Below are positions 42,327 to 52,556 of a stretch of 64,000 nucleotides of DNA, piece by piece. Every line of letters begins with the position of its first letter. Position 1 is the first letter of the stretch. The DNA is taken from NCBI GenBank assembly GCA_024400955.1, contig JAKSLY010000001.1, positions 62,001-126,000 on the forward strand. Direction: 5' to 3'. This DNA is from Treponema sp. (GTDB lineage: Bacteria; Spirochaetota; Spirochaetia; Treponematales; Treponemataceae). The notes below the pieces were generated by a model. That model had not been told where the DNA came from and did no database searches. It worked only from the letters and a program-made list of their open reading frames with translations. The translations under genes and the position numbers were made by a program.

Positions 42327-44092
42327 CAGATACAAAAGGTAAAGTTGTAGCTGTAAACGGAAACATGGTTTCTGTTGAATTTGACGGAAAGGTTTCTCTC
42401 AACGAAGTAGGCTACGTTAAAGTTGACGGTCAGAGCCTTAAGGGTGAGGTAATCCGTATCCGCGGTAATACAGCTCAGATGCAGATTTACGAAATGACAA
42501 ACGGTATTTCCACAGACTGTTCTGTTGAATTTACAGGTGATCTGCTTTCTGTAGAAGTTGGTCCTGGTCTTCTTGGTCAGGTTTACGACGGTCTTCAGAA
42601 TCCGCTTCCATTGCTTGCAGAAAAATCAGGCTACTTCCTTGAACGCGGTGTCTATCTTCCTGCTCTTGATGAAGAAAAGAAGTGGGAATTCACACCAACT
42701 GCAAAGGAAGGAGACAAGGTTCTTGCCGGTGACAGCGTTGGTACTGTTCCTGAAGGACCATTTACACACAAGATTCTCGTTCCATTCGGATTCCTTGGAA
42801 CATACACAATCAAGAAGATTGCAAAGGCAGGATCATATAAGATTCACGATGCAGTCGCTACTTTGGTTGACGAAAAGGGCAAGAGCGTTGACATCAGCAT
42901 GAGCTTCAAGTGGCCTGTTAAGCGTGCAGTTAACTGTTATGCAGAACGCCTTAGCCCTGATGAACCAATGGAAACAAAGGTTCGTCTTATCGATACATTC
43001 TTCCCTGTAGCCCGTGGTGGTACATACTGTATCCCAGGACCATTCGGTGCAGGTAAGACAGTTCTCCAGCACACAACATCCCGCAACGCAAACGTTGACA
43101 TTGTAATCATCGCTGCCTGTGGAGAACGTGCCGGTGAAGTTGTTGAAACGCTTACAGAATTCCCAGAACTGAAGGACCCAAGAACAGGCCGTTCACTTAT
43201 GGAACGTACAATCATCATCTGTAACACTTCTTCAATGCCTGTTGCTTCCCGCGAAGCTTCTTGTTACACGGGTGTTACTCTTGCTGAATACTACCGCCAG
43301 ATGGGACTTAACGTTCTTCTTCTTGCAGACTCTACATCTCGTTGGGCCCAGGCCATGCGCGAAATGTCTGGTCGTCTTGAGGAAATCCCTGGTGAAGAAG
43401 CATTCCCAGCTTACCTTGAATCTACAATCGCTTCATTCTATGAACGTGCAGGTATCGTAAAGCTCCGTGACGGAAACACTGGTTCCGTAACAATCGGTGG
43501 TACGGTTTCTCCTGCCGGTGGTAACTTTGAAGAACCGGTTACACAGGCAACACTTAAGGTTGTTGGTGCATTCCACGGTCTTTCACGTGCCCGCTCTGAT
43601 GCACGCCGCTATCCAGCCATCGACCCACTTGATTCATGGTCAAAGTACAAGCCTGTAATCACAAAGTCTTGGGTAGATTATGCTCGTGTTGTTTACAAGC
43701 GCGGTGCAGAAGTTAACCAGATGATGAAGGTTGTTGGTGAAGAAGGTACAAGCCTTTCGGACTTCGTTCTTTACCTTAAGAGTGAATTCCTTGATGCAAT
43801 CTACATGCAGCAGGATTCATTTGATGATATTGAAGGTGCTACTTCAATCGAACGCCAGCAGTATGTATTTGCAAAGATCGTTGGAATTCTTGGTTCAACA
43901 TTTGACTTTGAAGAAAAGGACGATGCACGTACGTTCTTCAACAAGCTTACACAGAATTTCCGTGATATGAACTACAAGGCATTCAAGTCTTCTGAATTTG
44001 ACAAGGCTGAAAGTGCAATTGATTCAACACTGGCAGAAAAGAATGCACAGGTTACTGAAGAAGTAAAGGCACTTCTTAAGGACGGTGAATAA
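42323..44092 (+). CDS. atpA: V-type ATPase catalytic subunit A
   Basis: A 589-residue catalytic subunit with Walker A 'GPFGAGKT' (239-246), the A-type-specific non-homologous insert before it, '[17 protein letters not shown]', and '[33 protein letters not shown]'. It hydrolyses or makes ATP at the A/B interface. It overlaps both neighbours. Confidence 0.98.
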   Translation: MTDTKGKVVAVNGNMVSVEFDGKVSLNEVGYVKVDGQSLKGEVIRIRGNTAQMQIYEMTNGISTDCSVEFTGDLLSVEVGPGLLGQVYDGLQNPLPLLAEKSGYFLERGVYLPALDEEKKWEFTPTAKEGDKVLAGDSVGTVPEGPFTHKILVPFGFLGTYTIKKIAKAGSYKIHDAVATLVDEKGKSVDISMSFKWPVKRAVNCYAERLSPDEPMETKVRLIDTFFPVARGGTYCIPGPFGAGKTVLQHTTSRNANVDIVIIAACGERAGEVVETLTEFPELKDPRTGRSLMERTIIICNTSSMPVASREASCYTGVTLAEYYRQMGLNVLLLADSTSRWAQAMREMSGRLEEIPGEEAFPAYLESTIASFYERAGIVKLRDGNTGSVTIGGTVSPAGGNFEEPVTQATLKVVGAFHGLSRARSDARRYPAIDPLDSWSKYKPVITKSWVDYARVVYKRGAEVNQMMKVVGEEGTSLSDFVLYLKSEFLDAIYMQQDSFDDIEGATSIERQQYVFAKIVGILGSTFDFEEKDDARTFFNKLTQNFRDMNYKAFKSSEFDKAESAIDSTLAEKNAQVTEEVKALLKDGE

Positions 44093-45387
44093 TGGCTAAA
44101 GTATACAGCAAAATCGAAAGCATTAACGGTAGCGTTATTACTGTCAAGGCAAAGGGCGTAAAGCTCAATGAACTTGCAGAAATCACGACACGCTTTGGTA
44201 AGTCTCTTGCCGAAGTCAACAAGATCGATGGTGAGACTGTTTCGCTTCAGGTTTTTGCCGGTGGTCGTGGTGTTGCAACAAACGATCAGATTCGCTTCCT
44301 TGGTCACGACATGAAGATTTCCTTCAGCGATGACCTTCTTGGACGCATTTTTAACGGTTCTGCTGAACCTCGCGATCACGGTCCAGCCCTTACGGAAAAC
44401 CTCATTTCCATTGGTGGTCCTTCTGTAAACCCTTCTAAGCGTATCAATCCTAACCGCATGATGCGTACAAACATTCCGATGATTGATGTTTTCAACACAT
44501 TGGTTGTTTCACAGAAGATTCCAATCTTCTCCATCTCCGGTGAACCATACAACCAGCTTCTTGCACGCATTGCCATGCAGGCAGAGGCAGATGTAATCGT
44601 TCTCGGTGGTATGGGTCTTAAATATGATGACTACCTTTTCTTCAAGAAGACACTGGAAGAAGGTGGAGCCCTTTCAAAGACGGTTATGTTCGTTCACACA
44701 GCTGCTGACCCAACTGTAGAATGTATGAAGATTCCTGACCTTTCACTTGCCGTTGCAGAAAAGTTTGCCCTTAAGGGAAAGGATGTTCTTGTTCTTCTTA
44801 CAGACATGACAAACTTTGCCGACTCAATGAAGGAAATCGCCATTACACAGGAACAGGTTCCTTCAAACCGTGGTTATCCTGGAGACCTCTACTCTCAGCT
44901 TGCTTCTCGCTATGAAAAGGCTGTTGACTTTAACGATTCAGGTTCAATTACAGTTCTTGCCGTTACAACAATGCCTGGTGACGACGTTACTCACCCGGTT
45001 CCAGATAACACCGGTTACATTACGGAAGGTCAGTACTATCTTAAGGGCGGACGCATTGAGCCATTCGGTTCTTTGTCACGTCTTAAGCAGCAGGTTAACA
45101 ACAAGACACGCAAGGACCACCGTTCATTGATGGATGCCATGATTCGTCTTTACGCTTCTTACAAGGATACTCTTGAAAAGAAGTCCATGGGCTTTAACAT
45201 GAGTGCATGGGATGAAAAGCTCCTCAAGTATGGCGTTCAGTTTGAGGCAAAGATGATGGACCTTACTGTTAACGTTCCTCTTGAAGAAGCATTGGACAAC
45301 GGATGGAAGATCCTTGCTGAATGTTTTGAAAAGAACGAAACGGGTCTTAAGACAGAATTGATTGATGAATTCTGGCCTAATAAATAA
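44092..45387 (+). CDS. atpB: V-type ATPase subunit B
   Basis: A 431-residue regulatory nucleotide-binding subunit. '[37 protein letters not shown]' replaces the Walker A loop, as is normal for B. '[44 protein letters not shown]' is the B signature. Confidence 0.98.
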   Translation: MAKVYSKIESINGSVITVKAKGVKLNELAEITTRFGKSLAEVNKIDGETVSLQVFAGGRGVATNDQIRFLGHDMKISFSDDLLGRIFNGSAEPRDHGPALTENLISIGGPSVNPSKRINPNRMMRTNIPMIDVFNTLVVSQKIPIFSISGEPYNQLLARIAMQAEADVIVLGGMGLKYDDYLFFKKTLEEGGALSKTVMFVHTAADPTVECMKIPDLSLAVAEKFALKGKDVLVLLTDMTNFADSMKEIAITQEQVPSNRGYPGDLYSQLASRYEKAVDFNDSGSITVLAVTTMPGDDVTHPVPDNTGYITEGQYYLKGGRIEPFGSLSRLKQQVNNKTRKDHRSLMDAMIRLYASYKDTLEKKSMGFNMSAWDEKLLKYGVQFEAKMMDLTVNVPLEEALDNGWKILAECFEKNETGLKTELIDEFWPNK

Positions 45388-45406
45388 ACTTTCGTAAGGA
45401 TATTTT

Positions 45407-46027
45407 ATGGCAAAAATAAAGCTGACTAAAAACGAGCAGAAGACTCAGAAAGACGCGCTTAAGATGTATCAGCGCTATCTTCCTACTCTTACGCTCAAGA
45501 AACAGCAGCTGCAGTCAGAAATCCGCACCATTGACGAAAAGGCAAAGGAAGTCCGTGCCCAAAAGAAGGCGCTTGAGGCTGAATTTGAAAACTGGATTTC
45601 CGTTTTTGGTGAAAAAGATGCTTTTAAGCCTGACATGGTAACCGTAAAGAATATCAAGAAGGGCTGGGGCAATATTGCGGGCGTTAAAATTCCAGTTTTC
45701 GAAGGTGCAGATTTTGGTCGTGGAGATTACGACCTTTATACAACTCCTTTGTGGATTGATATGGCTGCAGACCGCATGGAAAAGGCCCTGGAGCTGGATC
45801 TTATGGCAGAAGTCCTGGACGAGCAGGTTAAGCTTCTGTCAAAGGAACTTAGGACTACAACACAGCGTGTAAACCTTTTTGAAAAGGTTAAGATTCCTGA
45901 AACCAAGCAGAATATCAAGAAAATCGGTATTTTCCTCGGGGATGAACAGGTTGCTGCCGTTGTTCGCTCTAAGATTTCCAAGAAAAAGCTTCAGAATGTT
46001 GCAGACAAGGAGGAAACTGAAGAATGA
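45407..46027 (+). CDS. atpD: V-type ATPase subunit D
   Basis: A 206-residue central-shaft subunit: two long helices at the ends ('KLTKNEQKTQKDALKMYQRYLPTLTLKKQQLQSEI' and 'LDEQVKLLSKELRTTTQRVNLFEKVKIPETKQNIKKI') forming a coiled coil, equivalent to gamma. It overlaps atpI by 4 nt. Confidence 0.95.
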   Translation: MAKIKLTKNEQKTQKDALKMYQRYLPTLTLKKQQLQSEIRTIDEKAKEVRAQKKALEAEFENWISVFGEKDAFKPDMVTVKNIKKGWGNIAGVKIPVFEGADFGRGDYDLYTTPLWIDMAADRMEKALELDLMAEVLDEQVKLLSKELRTTTQRVNLFEKVKIPETKQNIKKIGIFLGDEQVAAVVRSKISKKKLQNVADKEETEE

Positions 46028-47946
46028 TCGTAGAAATGAAGAAAGTTTCCCTTGTCATATTGAAGGCAGAAAAGGAAGAATCTCTCAAGGCACTGCGTAA
46101 GGCTGGAGTCGTTCATCTTGAGGCCCTTGAAGGAAACAGTCCTGAACTTGCTGCTTATAAGGAAGCATCTTCTGAAACGGAGAAGGCAATTTCCCTTTTG
46201 GAAGAGGTTGCAATTCCAAAGAAGCAGACTGTGGAACAGGTTTCCCTTACTTCTGAAGAAGCCATTGCCAAGGCCAAGGAAATCATTGGCTTTAGCGATG
46301 CCAAGAAGAGTCTTTTTGACAAAATTAACCAGAATACGCAGGAGCTTGCACGCCTTGAAAAATGGGGTAGTGTTGATCCTGTAGAGATGGATGCTCTCAA
46401 GGAAAAGGGGCTTTTCCTTTACATGTATGAAATTCCACAGGAAAAGTATTCTGCCATTGGTGAAGATGTTCAGACTGTTGTGGTAAACACAGTAAACAAG
46501 GTTACAAGGTTTGTTGTTGTTTCCGAATCTGAACTCGAGGATCGTCCGCAGGGACTTCCTGCAGAGGCTTATGCTGTTCCTCTTCCAGAACTGTCAACTG
46601 CTGTTCTTCAGGAAGAAATTGCAAAGGCAAAGTCTGAGATTGAACGTCTTGACCGTGAGATTCTTACTGCCAAGAAATATGAGAAGACTTTTGCAGAATG
46701 CAAGAAGATTCTTTTGTCGAAGATTGAATTTGAAAACATTTCAAGCGGCATGCAGTGTGAAAATCCTGATGACCTGGAGAACCCGGAAAAGGCTCTTGCT
46801 TGGCTCACTGGATATGTTCCTGTAGATGCCATGAAGAAATTCAAGCAGGTTTGTTCTGACAACAGCTGGGCTTTCATCGCTGAAGAGCCTAGGGAAGACG
46901 ATCCTGTTCCGACAAAGCTTAAGAACAACAAGGTTGTAAGTCTCATTTATCCGTTGACAAACTTCCTTGATGTAACCCCGGGCTATCATGAATATGACAT
47001 TTCCGGATGGTTCCTCCTGTTCTTCTGCATCTTCTTTGCAATGATTTTTGGTGATGCAGGTTATGGTGCCCTGATTTCGGCTGTTGCCCTCATGATGATG
47101 GGCAAGGGAGCAAAGACTGGCACTTCCTTTGCACCAATTAATGTGTTCATCCTTCTTCTTGGTCTTTGTACTATGACTTGGGGTGTTCTTACTTGTACAT
47201 GGTTTGGCATTGAAGCTTCCAGACTTCCGGCATGGATGGTAGATGCATCATTTGCACCTATTTCTGCCGCCAAGATTGGAACTGACAAGGCCAATACAAA
47301 CCAGCAGATTTTCTGTTTCATCCTTGCAATTCTTCAGCTGAGTGTTGCACATACAAAGGGTATATTGCGTTACAGAAAATCCCTTAAATGCCTTGGTGAA
47401 CTTGGAGCCCTTCTTGAGCTTTGGGGAATGTTCTATGTCGTTCTTGACATGGTTGTTGACCCAATTGCCTATCCGTTGGGAATTTCTGAGGATGCAATCC
47501 GCTTCCTTGGAATCAACCTTTCACCATATACGCCGGTGATTGCACTTGGTGTTCTTGGATTCGGCTTTGCCTTGAATTTTGTTTTCAGCAATTACGATGG
47601 AAGCATCAAGAATTCAATCATGGAAAGCTGCAAGAATATCATCAGTGTTCTTCTTGGCATTGTAAACGTATTTTCTGATATTGTTTCGTACATCCGTCTT
47701 TGGGCCGTTGCCCTTGCGGGTGCTGCCATAAGCAATACGGTTAATACCATGGCAGGTCCAATGTTTGGTAAGCTGATTATGGTAGTATTCGGTGTAATCC
47801 TGCTGTGTTTTGGACACGGACTTAACATGGTCTTGAATCTTCTGTCCGTAATCGTTCACGGTGTTCGCTTGAATACACTTGAATTCAGCCAGCATCTTGG
47901 AATGTCATGGAGCGGCTCAAAATACAAGCCGTTCTCGGAAAACTAA
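46024..47946 (+). CDS. atpI: V-type ATPase subunit I
   Basis: A 640-residue subunit I/a. The N-terminal 320 residues are cytoplasmic with coiled-coil arms; the C-terminal half has seven or eight membrane helices, with 'IFFAMIFGDAGYGALISAVALMMMG' and 'SYIRLWAVALAGAAISNTVNTMA' containing the essential half-channel Arg. It conducts ions past the K ring. Confidence 0.96.
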   Translation: MIVEMKKVSLVILKAEKEESLKALRKAGVVHLEALEGNSPELAAYKEASSETEKAISLLEEVAIPKKQTVEQVSLTSEEAIAKAKEIIGFSDAKKSLFDKINQNTQELARLEKWGSVDPVEMDALKEKGLFLYMYEIPQEKYSAIGEDVQTVVVNTVNKVTRFVVVSESELEDRPQGLPAEAYAVPLPELSTAVLQEEIAKAKSEIERLDREILTAKKYEKTFAECKKILLSKIEFENISSGMQCENPDDLENPEKALAWLTGYVPVDAMKKFKQVCSDNSWAFIAEEPREDDPVPTKLKNNKVVSLIYPLTNFLDVTPGYHEYDISGWFLLFFCIFFAMIFGDAGYGALISAVALMMMGKGAKTGTSFAPINVFILLLGLCTMTWGVLTCTWFGIEASRLPAWMVDASFAPISAAKIGTDKANTNQQIFCFILAILQLSVAHTKGILRYRKSLKCLGELGALLELWGMFYVVLDMVVDPIAYPLGISEDAIRFLGINLSPYTPVIALGVLGFGFALNFVFSNYDGSIKNSIMESCKNIISVLLGIVNVFSDIVSYIRLWAVALAGAAISNTVNTMAGPMFGKLIMVVFGVILLCFGHGLNMVLNLLSVIVHGVRLNTLEFSQHLGMSWSGSKYKPFSEN

Positions 47947-47954
47947 CAAACTTT

Positions 47955-47978
47955 CCTGCGGCAGATGATTGCTGCAGG
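47955..47978 (+). promoter_or_regulatory. hairpin between atpI and atpK
   Basis: CCTGCGGCA, loop GATGAT, TGCTGCAGG: nine pairs with one G-U. It lies 8 nt after the atpI stop and 51 nt before atpK, with no T-run. It is a candidate processing or stability element giving a separate atpK mRNA, useful because the ring needs many K copies. Confidence 0.55.
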
Positions 47979-48029
47979 TGGTATAAAAAACATTAAAACA
48001 TGTCGCTAATTTGCGATTAAGGAGTATTT

Positions 48030-48452
48030 ATGAACTGGGGTATGATCGGTGCAGGTATTGTAATGGGTATTGCAGCTATGGGTAGTGCAATCGGTATTGG
48101 AACTGCTGGACAGGGTGCAATCGGTGCTTGGAAGCGTTGTTATCTTAACAACAAGCCAGCTCCATTCCTTCTTGTTGTTTTTGCTGGTGCTCCTCTTACA
48201 CAGACAATCTATGGATTCCTTTTGATGAACTCAATGAGAACATCTGCTGCTGACGGACTTTTCCTTCTTGGCCTTGGCCTTGCTTGTGGTCTTTCAATGT
48301 GCATGTCAGCTGTTGCTCAGGGTAAGGCTGGTGCTGCAGGTTCTGATGCACTTGCAGAAACAGGAAAGGGTTTCTCTCAGTACATCATGGTTGTTGGTCT
48401 TTGTGAAACAATTGCCTTGTTCAGCATGGTTTTCGGAATGATCGTCTGCTAA
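48030..48452 (+). CDS. atpK: V-type ATPase rotor subunit K
   Basis: A 140-residue proteolipid with four membrane helices (two fused hairpins). Only the second hairpin has an ion-binding carboxylate, Glu126 ('LCETIALF'); the first has Gln58 in 'PLTQTIYGF'. Thr57, Gln58, Gln97 and Glu126 match the sodium ligands Thr64, Gln65, Gln110 and Glu139 of Enterococcus hirae NtpK, with the same 29-residue spacing between the last two. AAGGAG precedes the ATG. Confidence 0.93.
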   Translation: MNWGMIGAGIVMGIAAMGSAIGIGTAGQGAIGAWKRCYLNNKPAPFLLVVFAGAPLTQTIYGFLLMNSMRTSAADGLFLLGLGLACGLSMCMSAVAQGKAGAAGSDALAETGKGFSQYIMVVGLCETIALFSMVFGMIVC

Positions 48453-48463
48453 TTAATTCTTGT

Positions 48464-48515
48464 ACTTCCTTATGCATATCAGGCTAAGGAAGTTACATTC
48501 CATCAGGTGATGGAA
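48464..48515 (+). promoter_or_regulatory. two consecutive hairpins after atpK
   Basis: ACTTCCTTA/TAAGGAAGT (48464-48472 with 48485-48493, 12-nt loop) and TTCCATCA/TGATGGAA (48498-48505 with 48508-48515, GG loop), both perfect. Together with the following terminator they would protect the 3' end of the atpK mRNA. Confidence 0.65.
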
Positions 48516-48520
48516 CTTTT

Positions 48521-48565
48521 ATCCTCCGGATTCAGTTCATTTGTTCTGTCCGGGGGATTTTTTTT
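48521..48565 (+). terminator. rho-independent terminator of the V-ATPase operon
   Basis: ATCCTCCGGA (48521-48530), 18-nt loop, TCCGGGGGAT (48549-48558, one G-U), then a run of T to 48565. Confidence 0.85.
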
Positions 48566-48631
48566 GTCTGGAATTTATTGAAGGGTTGGGCAGGTAAAGT
48601 GAATTTTTTGTCGTTCTTCCATGATGATTCA

Positions 48632-48664
48632 AGTATAGCGGTCTTTTGTTAAAATCGCTATACT
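48632..48664 (+). promoter_or_regulatory. ispG promoter inside an inverted repeat
   Basis: AGTATAGCG (48632-48640) and CGCTATACT (48656-48664) are perfect inverted 9-mers separated by 15 nt. The right arm contains a -10 box TATACT (48659-48664) that ends 6 nt before the ispG ATG. No good -35 is visible. A repressor binding both arms would cover the promoter; alternatively the repeat forms a hairpin. Confidence 0.55.
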
Positions 48665-48670
48665 GTAACT

Positions 48671-49774
48671 ATGTCTAATGAATTTAAGATTCCCCGCGTT
48701 GTAACAGTTGGCGGAAGCAATGGAATAAGAAAGGTACTTGTTGGTGGAAGCAATCCTGTGACCATTCAGACCATGTGGAAAGACGGGATAACTGATGTGA
48801 CGGAAGATTCTCCAAAGCTTCAGGAAATCCTCAGGCAGATAAACACCTTGAAATCCCTTGGGTGCGACATAATTCGGTTTGCAGTTCCTGACATGGAAAG
48901 TGCCCATGGTCTTTGCGTAATACAGGCCCATACTGATGTTCCCCTCGTTGCAGACATTCACTTTGACTACAAGCTTGCCTTGGAATGCCTTAAAGGTACG
49001 GTTCCGGTCATCAGGATAAATCCGGGTAATATTGGTGACATTGAACGGGTTAAGGCTGTTGTTCTTAAGTGCCAGGAAAAGGGGGCTGCCATCCGCATAG
49101 GCGTCAATACGGGCAGCCTTCCAAAGGATCTTGAGGAACAGGTCGTTGAAGGAAAAATTACACGTGCAAAGGCTCTTGCAGAAACTGCCTTAAGGGAAGC
49201 TGCAGTTTTTGAGGAACTTGGATTCAAGAATTATGTTGTCAGCATGAAGGCCAGTTCCGTTGAAGAGACAATTCTTGCCAATGAGGAATTTGCCAAAGTC
49301 AGTGATGTTCCACTTCATATTGGCGTGACGGAAGCTGGTCCTTTGATTACAGGCATCGTAAAATCTACCATGGCATTTACCCATCTTTTAAGGGAAGGAA
49401 TCGGCTCAACCATCAGGGTAAGCTTAAGTTCAAGTCCAGAAAATGAGGTTATTACGGGCCGAGAAATTCTTCATGAATGCGGACTCAGGAAAGGTGGGGT
49501 AACCATTGTTAGCTGCCCAAGATGCGGAAGACTGGGATTTGACGTCCATTCCTTTGTTGACAGGTGGCAGAATCGCCTTATTGCCATGAACAAGGACATT
49601 ACCATTGCGGTTATGGGATGCGTTGTAAACGGCCCTGGGGAAGGCAAGCATGCAGATCTCGGAATTGCAGGTGGCAAGGACAAGTGCATAATTTTCAAAA
49701 AGGGTAAAATTGTGCGAACAATTGATGCCAAAGATGCCGATAATGTATTCGAGGAAGAATTGGAGTCTCTTTGA
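48671..49774 (+). CDS. ispG: IspG (GcpE), HMBPP synthase
   Basis: A 367-residue [4Fe-4S] enzyme of the MEP isoprenoid pathway. The N-terminal TIM barrel has 'PVTIQTMWKDGITDV', 'PLVADIHFDYKLALE' and 'RINPGNIG'. The C-terminal iron-sulfur domain has 'SCPRCGR' and 'VMGCVVNGPGEGKHADLGIAGG', supplying three Cys. Its pathway partner dxr is in the same window. There is no Shine-Dalgarno site; the -10 box is 6 nt from the ATG. Confidence 0.97.
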   Translation: MSNEFKIPRVVTVGGSNGIRKVLVGGSNPVTIQTMWKDGITDVTEDSPKLQEILRQINTLKSLGCDIIRFAVPDMESAHGLCVIQAHTDVPLVADIHFDYKLALECLKGTVPVIRINPGNIGDIERVKAVVLKCQEKGAAIRIGVNTGSLPKDLEEQVVEGKITRAKALAETALREAAVFEELGFKNYVVSMKASSVEETILANEEFAKVSDVPLHIGVTEAGPLITGIVKSTMAFTHLLREGIGSTIRVSLSSSPENEVITGREILHECGLRKGGVTIVSCPRCGRLGFDVHSFVDRWQNRLIAMNKDITIAVMGCVVNGPGEGKHADLGIAGGKDKCIIFKKGKIVRTIDAKDADNVFEEELESL

Positions 49775-49777
49775 ATA

Positions 49778-50893
49778 ATGAATAGAAGAATTAGGATTGT
49801 TTCTTTTGCCGTATTGTTTTCAATCATTGGTGCATTTTGTTCTGCACAGGTTGTTCCCAGAAAAGTTCAGAAAGGGCAGGAAGCCTGGCGTTACCTTATT
49901 AAGGCAGAAAATGCCTATGATAATGGTGATTTTCATGAAGCCTTGAAATATGCGGAACAGTGCAAGACCATAAGAAGGCAGGATGCGGCATGGCAAACCT
50001 ATATTCTTGAAAATACCCTAAAGAAGGCGAAGGTGCGCAGGGAAGGCGATGCATTGGATAGAATCGTTCCAACCCTTCGTGAACTTGAATTCAATGATGC
50101 CATAGACATCATAACCAGCCATTGCGAAAAGCTTGGTACTGAATATTTTGACAATTCCTACAACAGGGTTTTTGACTACGTAAAGGTCTATGCTGAATAT
50201 CCGGAAGCCGACTATCTTTTGGGCAAGATCTACAGGCTTGAAGGTGAGGATGAAATTGCATTTGGCTACATGAAGAATGCCTATGATTATTCAATTAACC
50301 TGGATGTTCCGATGAAAAAAACGGATCTTTTGTATGACCTTGCTGATCTTTCAATCAATCTTGACCGAAAGGAAGATTATGAAAAGTATCTTCTGCTTGT
50401 AGTCATGGAAAATGATTTTTACAGGGATTCGAATTACATGAGGGCCCTGATCAGAACCATAACTTCCAATTCACCGGACAGCATGGAAAAGTTTTTCCTT
50501 TTGTATCGATGTGATGGTGCTGACACACTGAATGCATTGATCAAGCTTGGACAGTACTATGAAGAATGCGGCCAGGTTGACAAGATGCTAAAGTGCAATG
50601 CCCTTGCTGCCATATCTGCTACATCAAAGATTGAAAGCATAATTACCCAGCGGTTGACGGGTTATGAATATTTTTCCATTGGCGATCTGTTGTTACAGTG
50701 TGCCAGATACAATGACATAGTTCAGTGGGGAAACAACAACAGCATTTGGCAGCTTTACTGTTCCTTTGCCGGTTCAGCCTTGGAAAATGGGAACTATGAT
50801 TTTGCAAGGATGCTTACAGAAGTTCTTGCTGAAAATCTCCCGGAAGAATACTGGGTTCTTTACAGCAAGAGAATGCTTGAATCAAAATTTTAA
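49778..50893 (+). CDS. exported helical-repeat protein, unknown
   Basis: A 371-residue protein with a signal peptide (1-23, cut near 'CSAQ'). The mature part consists of helical pairs that look like degenerate TPR repeats, for example 'GQEAWRYLIKAENAYDNGDFHEALKYAEQCKT' and 'ADYLLGKIYRLEGEDEIAFGYMKNAYDYS'. Function unknown; probably a periplasmic scaffold. It begins 3 nt after the ispG stop and is co-transcribed. No terminator is seen between it and the convergent gene ending at 50918. Confidence 0.75.
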   Translation: MNRRIRIVSFAVLFSIIGAFCSAQVVPRKVQKGQEAWRYLIKAENAYDNGDFHEALKYAEQCKTIRRQDAAWQTYILENTLKKAKVRREGDALDRIVPTLRELEFNDAIDIITSHCEKLGTEYFDNSYNRVFDYVKVYAEYPEADYLLGKIYRLEGEDEIAFGYMKNAYDYSINLDVPMKKTDLLYDLADLSINLDRKEDYEKYLLLVVMENDFYRDSNYMRALIRTITSNSPDSMEKFFLLYRCDGADTLNALIKLGQYYEECGQVDKMLKCNALAAISATSKIESIITQRLTGYEYFSIGDLLLQCARYNDIVQWGNNNSIWQLYCSFAGSALENGNYDFARMLTEVLAENLPEEYWVLYSKRMLESKF

Positions 50894-50917
50894 GATTTAT
50901 TGCAGTTTAATAATGGG

Positions 50918-52555
50918 TTAGAAATGGAGGCCAAGACCAAAATAGGCTTCCCATTTTGATCCTCTTCGCCAGTCACTGTCAAATCCCTTCTTTCCGTTAA
51001 GTACAAGTTTTGATCCGTCTATGCCAAGACTTGCCCTGATGACAAAGCTTTTCCATCTTTCAGGGTAAACAAGAACTTCAAGACCACCCGTATAGATTCC
51101 TTCCTTGTAGAATACGTTTGAACCAGTAGCCCTGTTTTTTATGAGCCCCGCATCGGCAAAGGGACTCATCTGCAATTCAAAGTCAAGATACTTGAACAGT
51201 TTGTGGGGGATGAAAGCAATGGCTTTTACGAATCCCGGCTTTGTATCATATTCCCCGAACATTCCGTATCCCCAGTCAAGCCAATGGGTAGTCACTATGT
51301 GAACCGGCATGTCAAAGTTGAATACAATGGCTCCAGGTGTATTTAATGCATAGTTGTTGTCCGGGTCATTGTAGTAGTCATCGTCAAATTCCTGCTTGTC
51401 AGGAGCACCGCGAAGGTATTTACCGATTGAATAGTTCGAATTCATGCCGGCCATTCCCATTACGCGTGCAGAGAAGCCAACGTACTTAAATGCCTTGAAT
51501 GCCTGAATTTCAGCATTTGCCTGTGGGACCAGATGCTTGTTGAGGGTATCTGCGCTAAAGTCCCATCCAAGGCTTTCATCTGCAGAAAAAACATAACCCT
51601 GGCGAAAGTTGTTTGGCCCAATCCAGTTGGCGCGGTCAATGCTAAGTTTTTGTCCGACCCTGGCCAAAGGAGTTTGGTTCAGTTCGATATTGTGGCTGTT
51701 GATGCCATTGGAATCCCAGTTGTAGGTAATGTCAGTATAGGGAGTATAAGTTACGGCTGTAGTATCCTTAATGTATCCTATTACAAAAGGCATGGATATG
51801 CTGCCGTATTCAACATAATAGAAGTCATCGTCATATTTTGAATATCTGGTGTTCCTGATGAATGACTGCTTTGCTGAGAAAACAATCTTATGGCTTTTGA
51901 CCGGTACTGAAACCGTAAGCCCAGTGCTGTAGTCAAATTCAGGCATTCCGCTGCCCAGTGTCCAGTCCAAGTCAAGGGAGTTGGACCATGTTTCCTGGGT
52001 TTTCTTTATGTTGAAGGGATAATCGTAGGAAATATTAAAGCCAGCAGTTACCTTGGAATAGTTTGAAGGTTCATCTTCATCACCAAAATTCAAGTTGACG
52101 TCGGCATTGAATGGGTTCATGAGCCCAAGAAAATTGTTGTCCTTAAGCTTGAATTTAACTTCAATACCATCATTTGTGTCAAATTTCGGCTTTGGGAATA
52201 TGATGAATGTTGTCGTGTCATCGTAAGAGTAGGTTGCAGAGATCAGGTTTATTCCGTCATCCGTTGTTTCGGAAATTTCGTAGGTATATTCAATATCCTT
52301 TAAGAGCCTTGTGTTCTCGATATGCTGCCTTACACCGTCAAGATACCTTTCAAGGTGTTCCTCAGATTCAAATACCTTGTCATACTGGATGTCAGGAATG
52401 CTTCTTTCAACAGCATAAGGATTGGTCTTTCCTTTTGGAGCATGAATGAGCTCCTTTATCTGGAATCTTTCATTTTCTTGAGAATAAGCACTGGAAATCG
52501 CAATGGCGGACACCAATGCAATAAACATTTTTTTCATGAGGGAATGATTGGACAT
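50918..52555 (-). CDS. outer-membrane beta-barrel protein with N-terminal globular part
   Basis: About 545 residues. A signal peptide follows Met-Lys-Lys ('MKKMFIALVSAIAISSAYS'). Residues about 30-130 look like a small alpha/beta domain of POTRA type ('YEISETTDDGINLISATYSYDDTTTFIIFPKPKF'). The rest is alternating beta sequence ending in '...FGLGLHF', a C-terminal aromatic barrel signal. It resembles Omp85-like proteins in layout but no BamA motif is certain. Start: ATG 52555 is used; a GTG at 52567 overlapping the upstream gene also has a plausible AAGG site. It is the last gene of the glycan group, so export of that glycan is one possibility. Confidence 0.65.
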   Translation of the reverse strand: MSNHSLMKKMFIALVSAIAISSAYSQENERFQIKELIHAPKGKTNPYAVERSIPDIQYDKVFESEEHLERYLDGVRQHIENTRLLKDIEYTYEISETTDDGINLISATYSYDDTTTFIIFPKPKFDTNDGIEVKFKLKDNNFLGLMNPFNADVNLNFGDEDEPSNYSKVTAGFNISYDYPFNIKKTQETWSNSLDLDWTLGSGMPEFDYSTGLTVSVPVKSHKIVFSAKQSFIRNTRYSKYDDDFYYVEYGSISMPFVIGYIKDTTAVTYTPYTDITYNWDSNGINSHNIELNQTPLARVGQKLSIDRANWIGPNNFRQGYVFSADESLGWDFSADTLNKHLVPQANAEIQAFKAFKYVGFSARVMGMAGMNSNYSIGKYLRGAPDKQEFDDDYYNDPDNNYALNTPGAIVFNFDMPVHIVTTHWLDWGYGMFGEYDTKPGFVKAIAFIPHKLFKYLDFELQMSPFADAGLIKNRATGSNVFYKEGIYTGGLEVLVYPERWKSFVIRASLGIDGSKLVLNGKKGFDSDWRRGSKWEAYFGLGLHF

Positions 52556-52556
52556 A

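Noticed and set aside
49736-49743. GCCGATAA near the end of ispG
   Set aside because: Coding sequence (Ala-Asp-Asn) with no -35 match and no downstream gene expected in that regulon.
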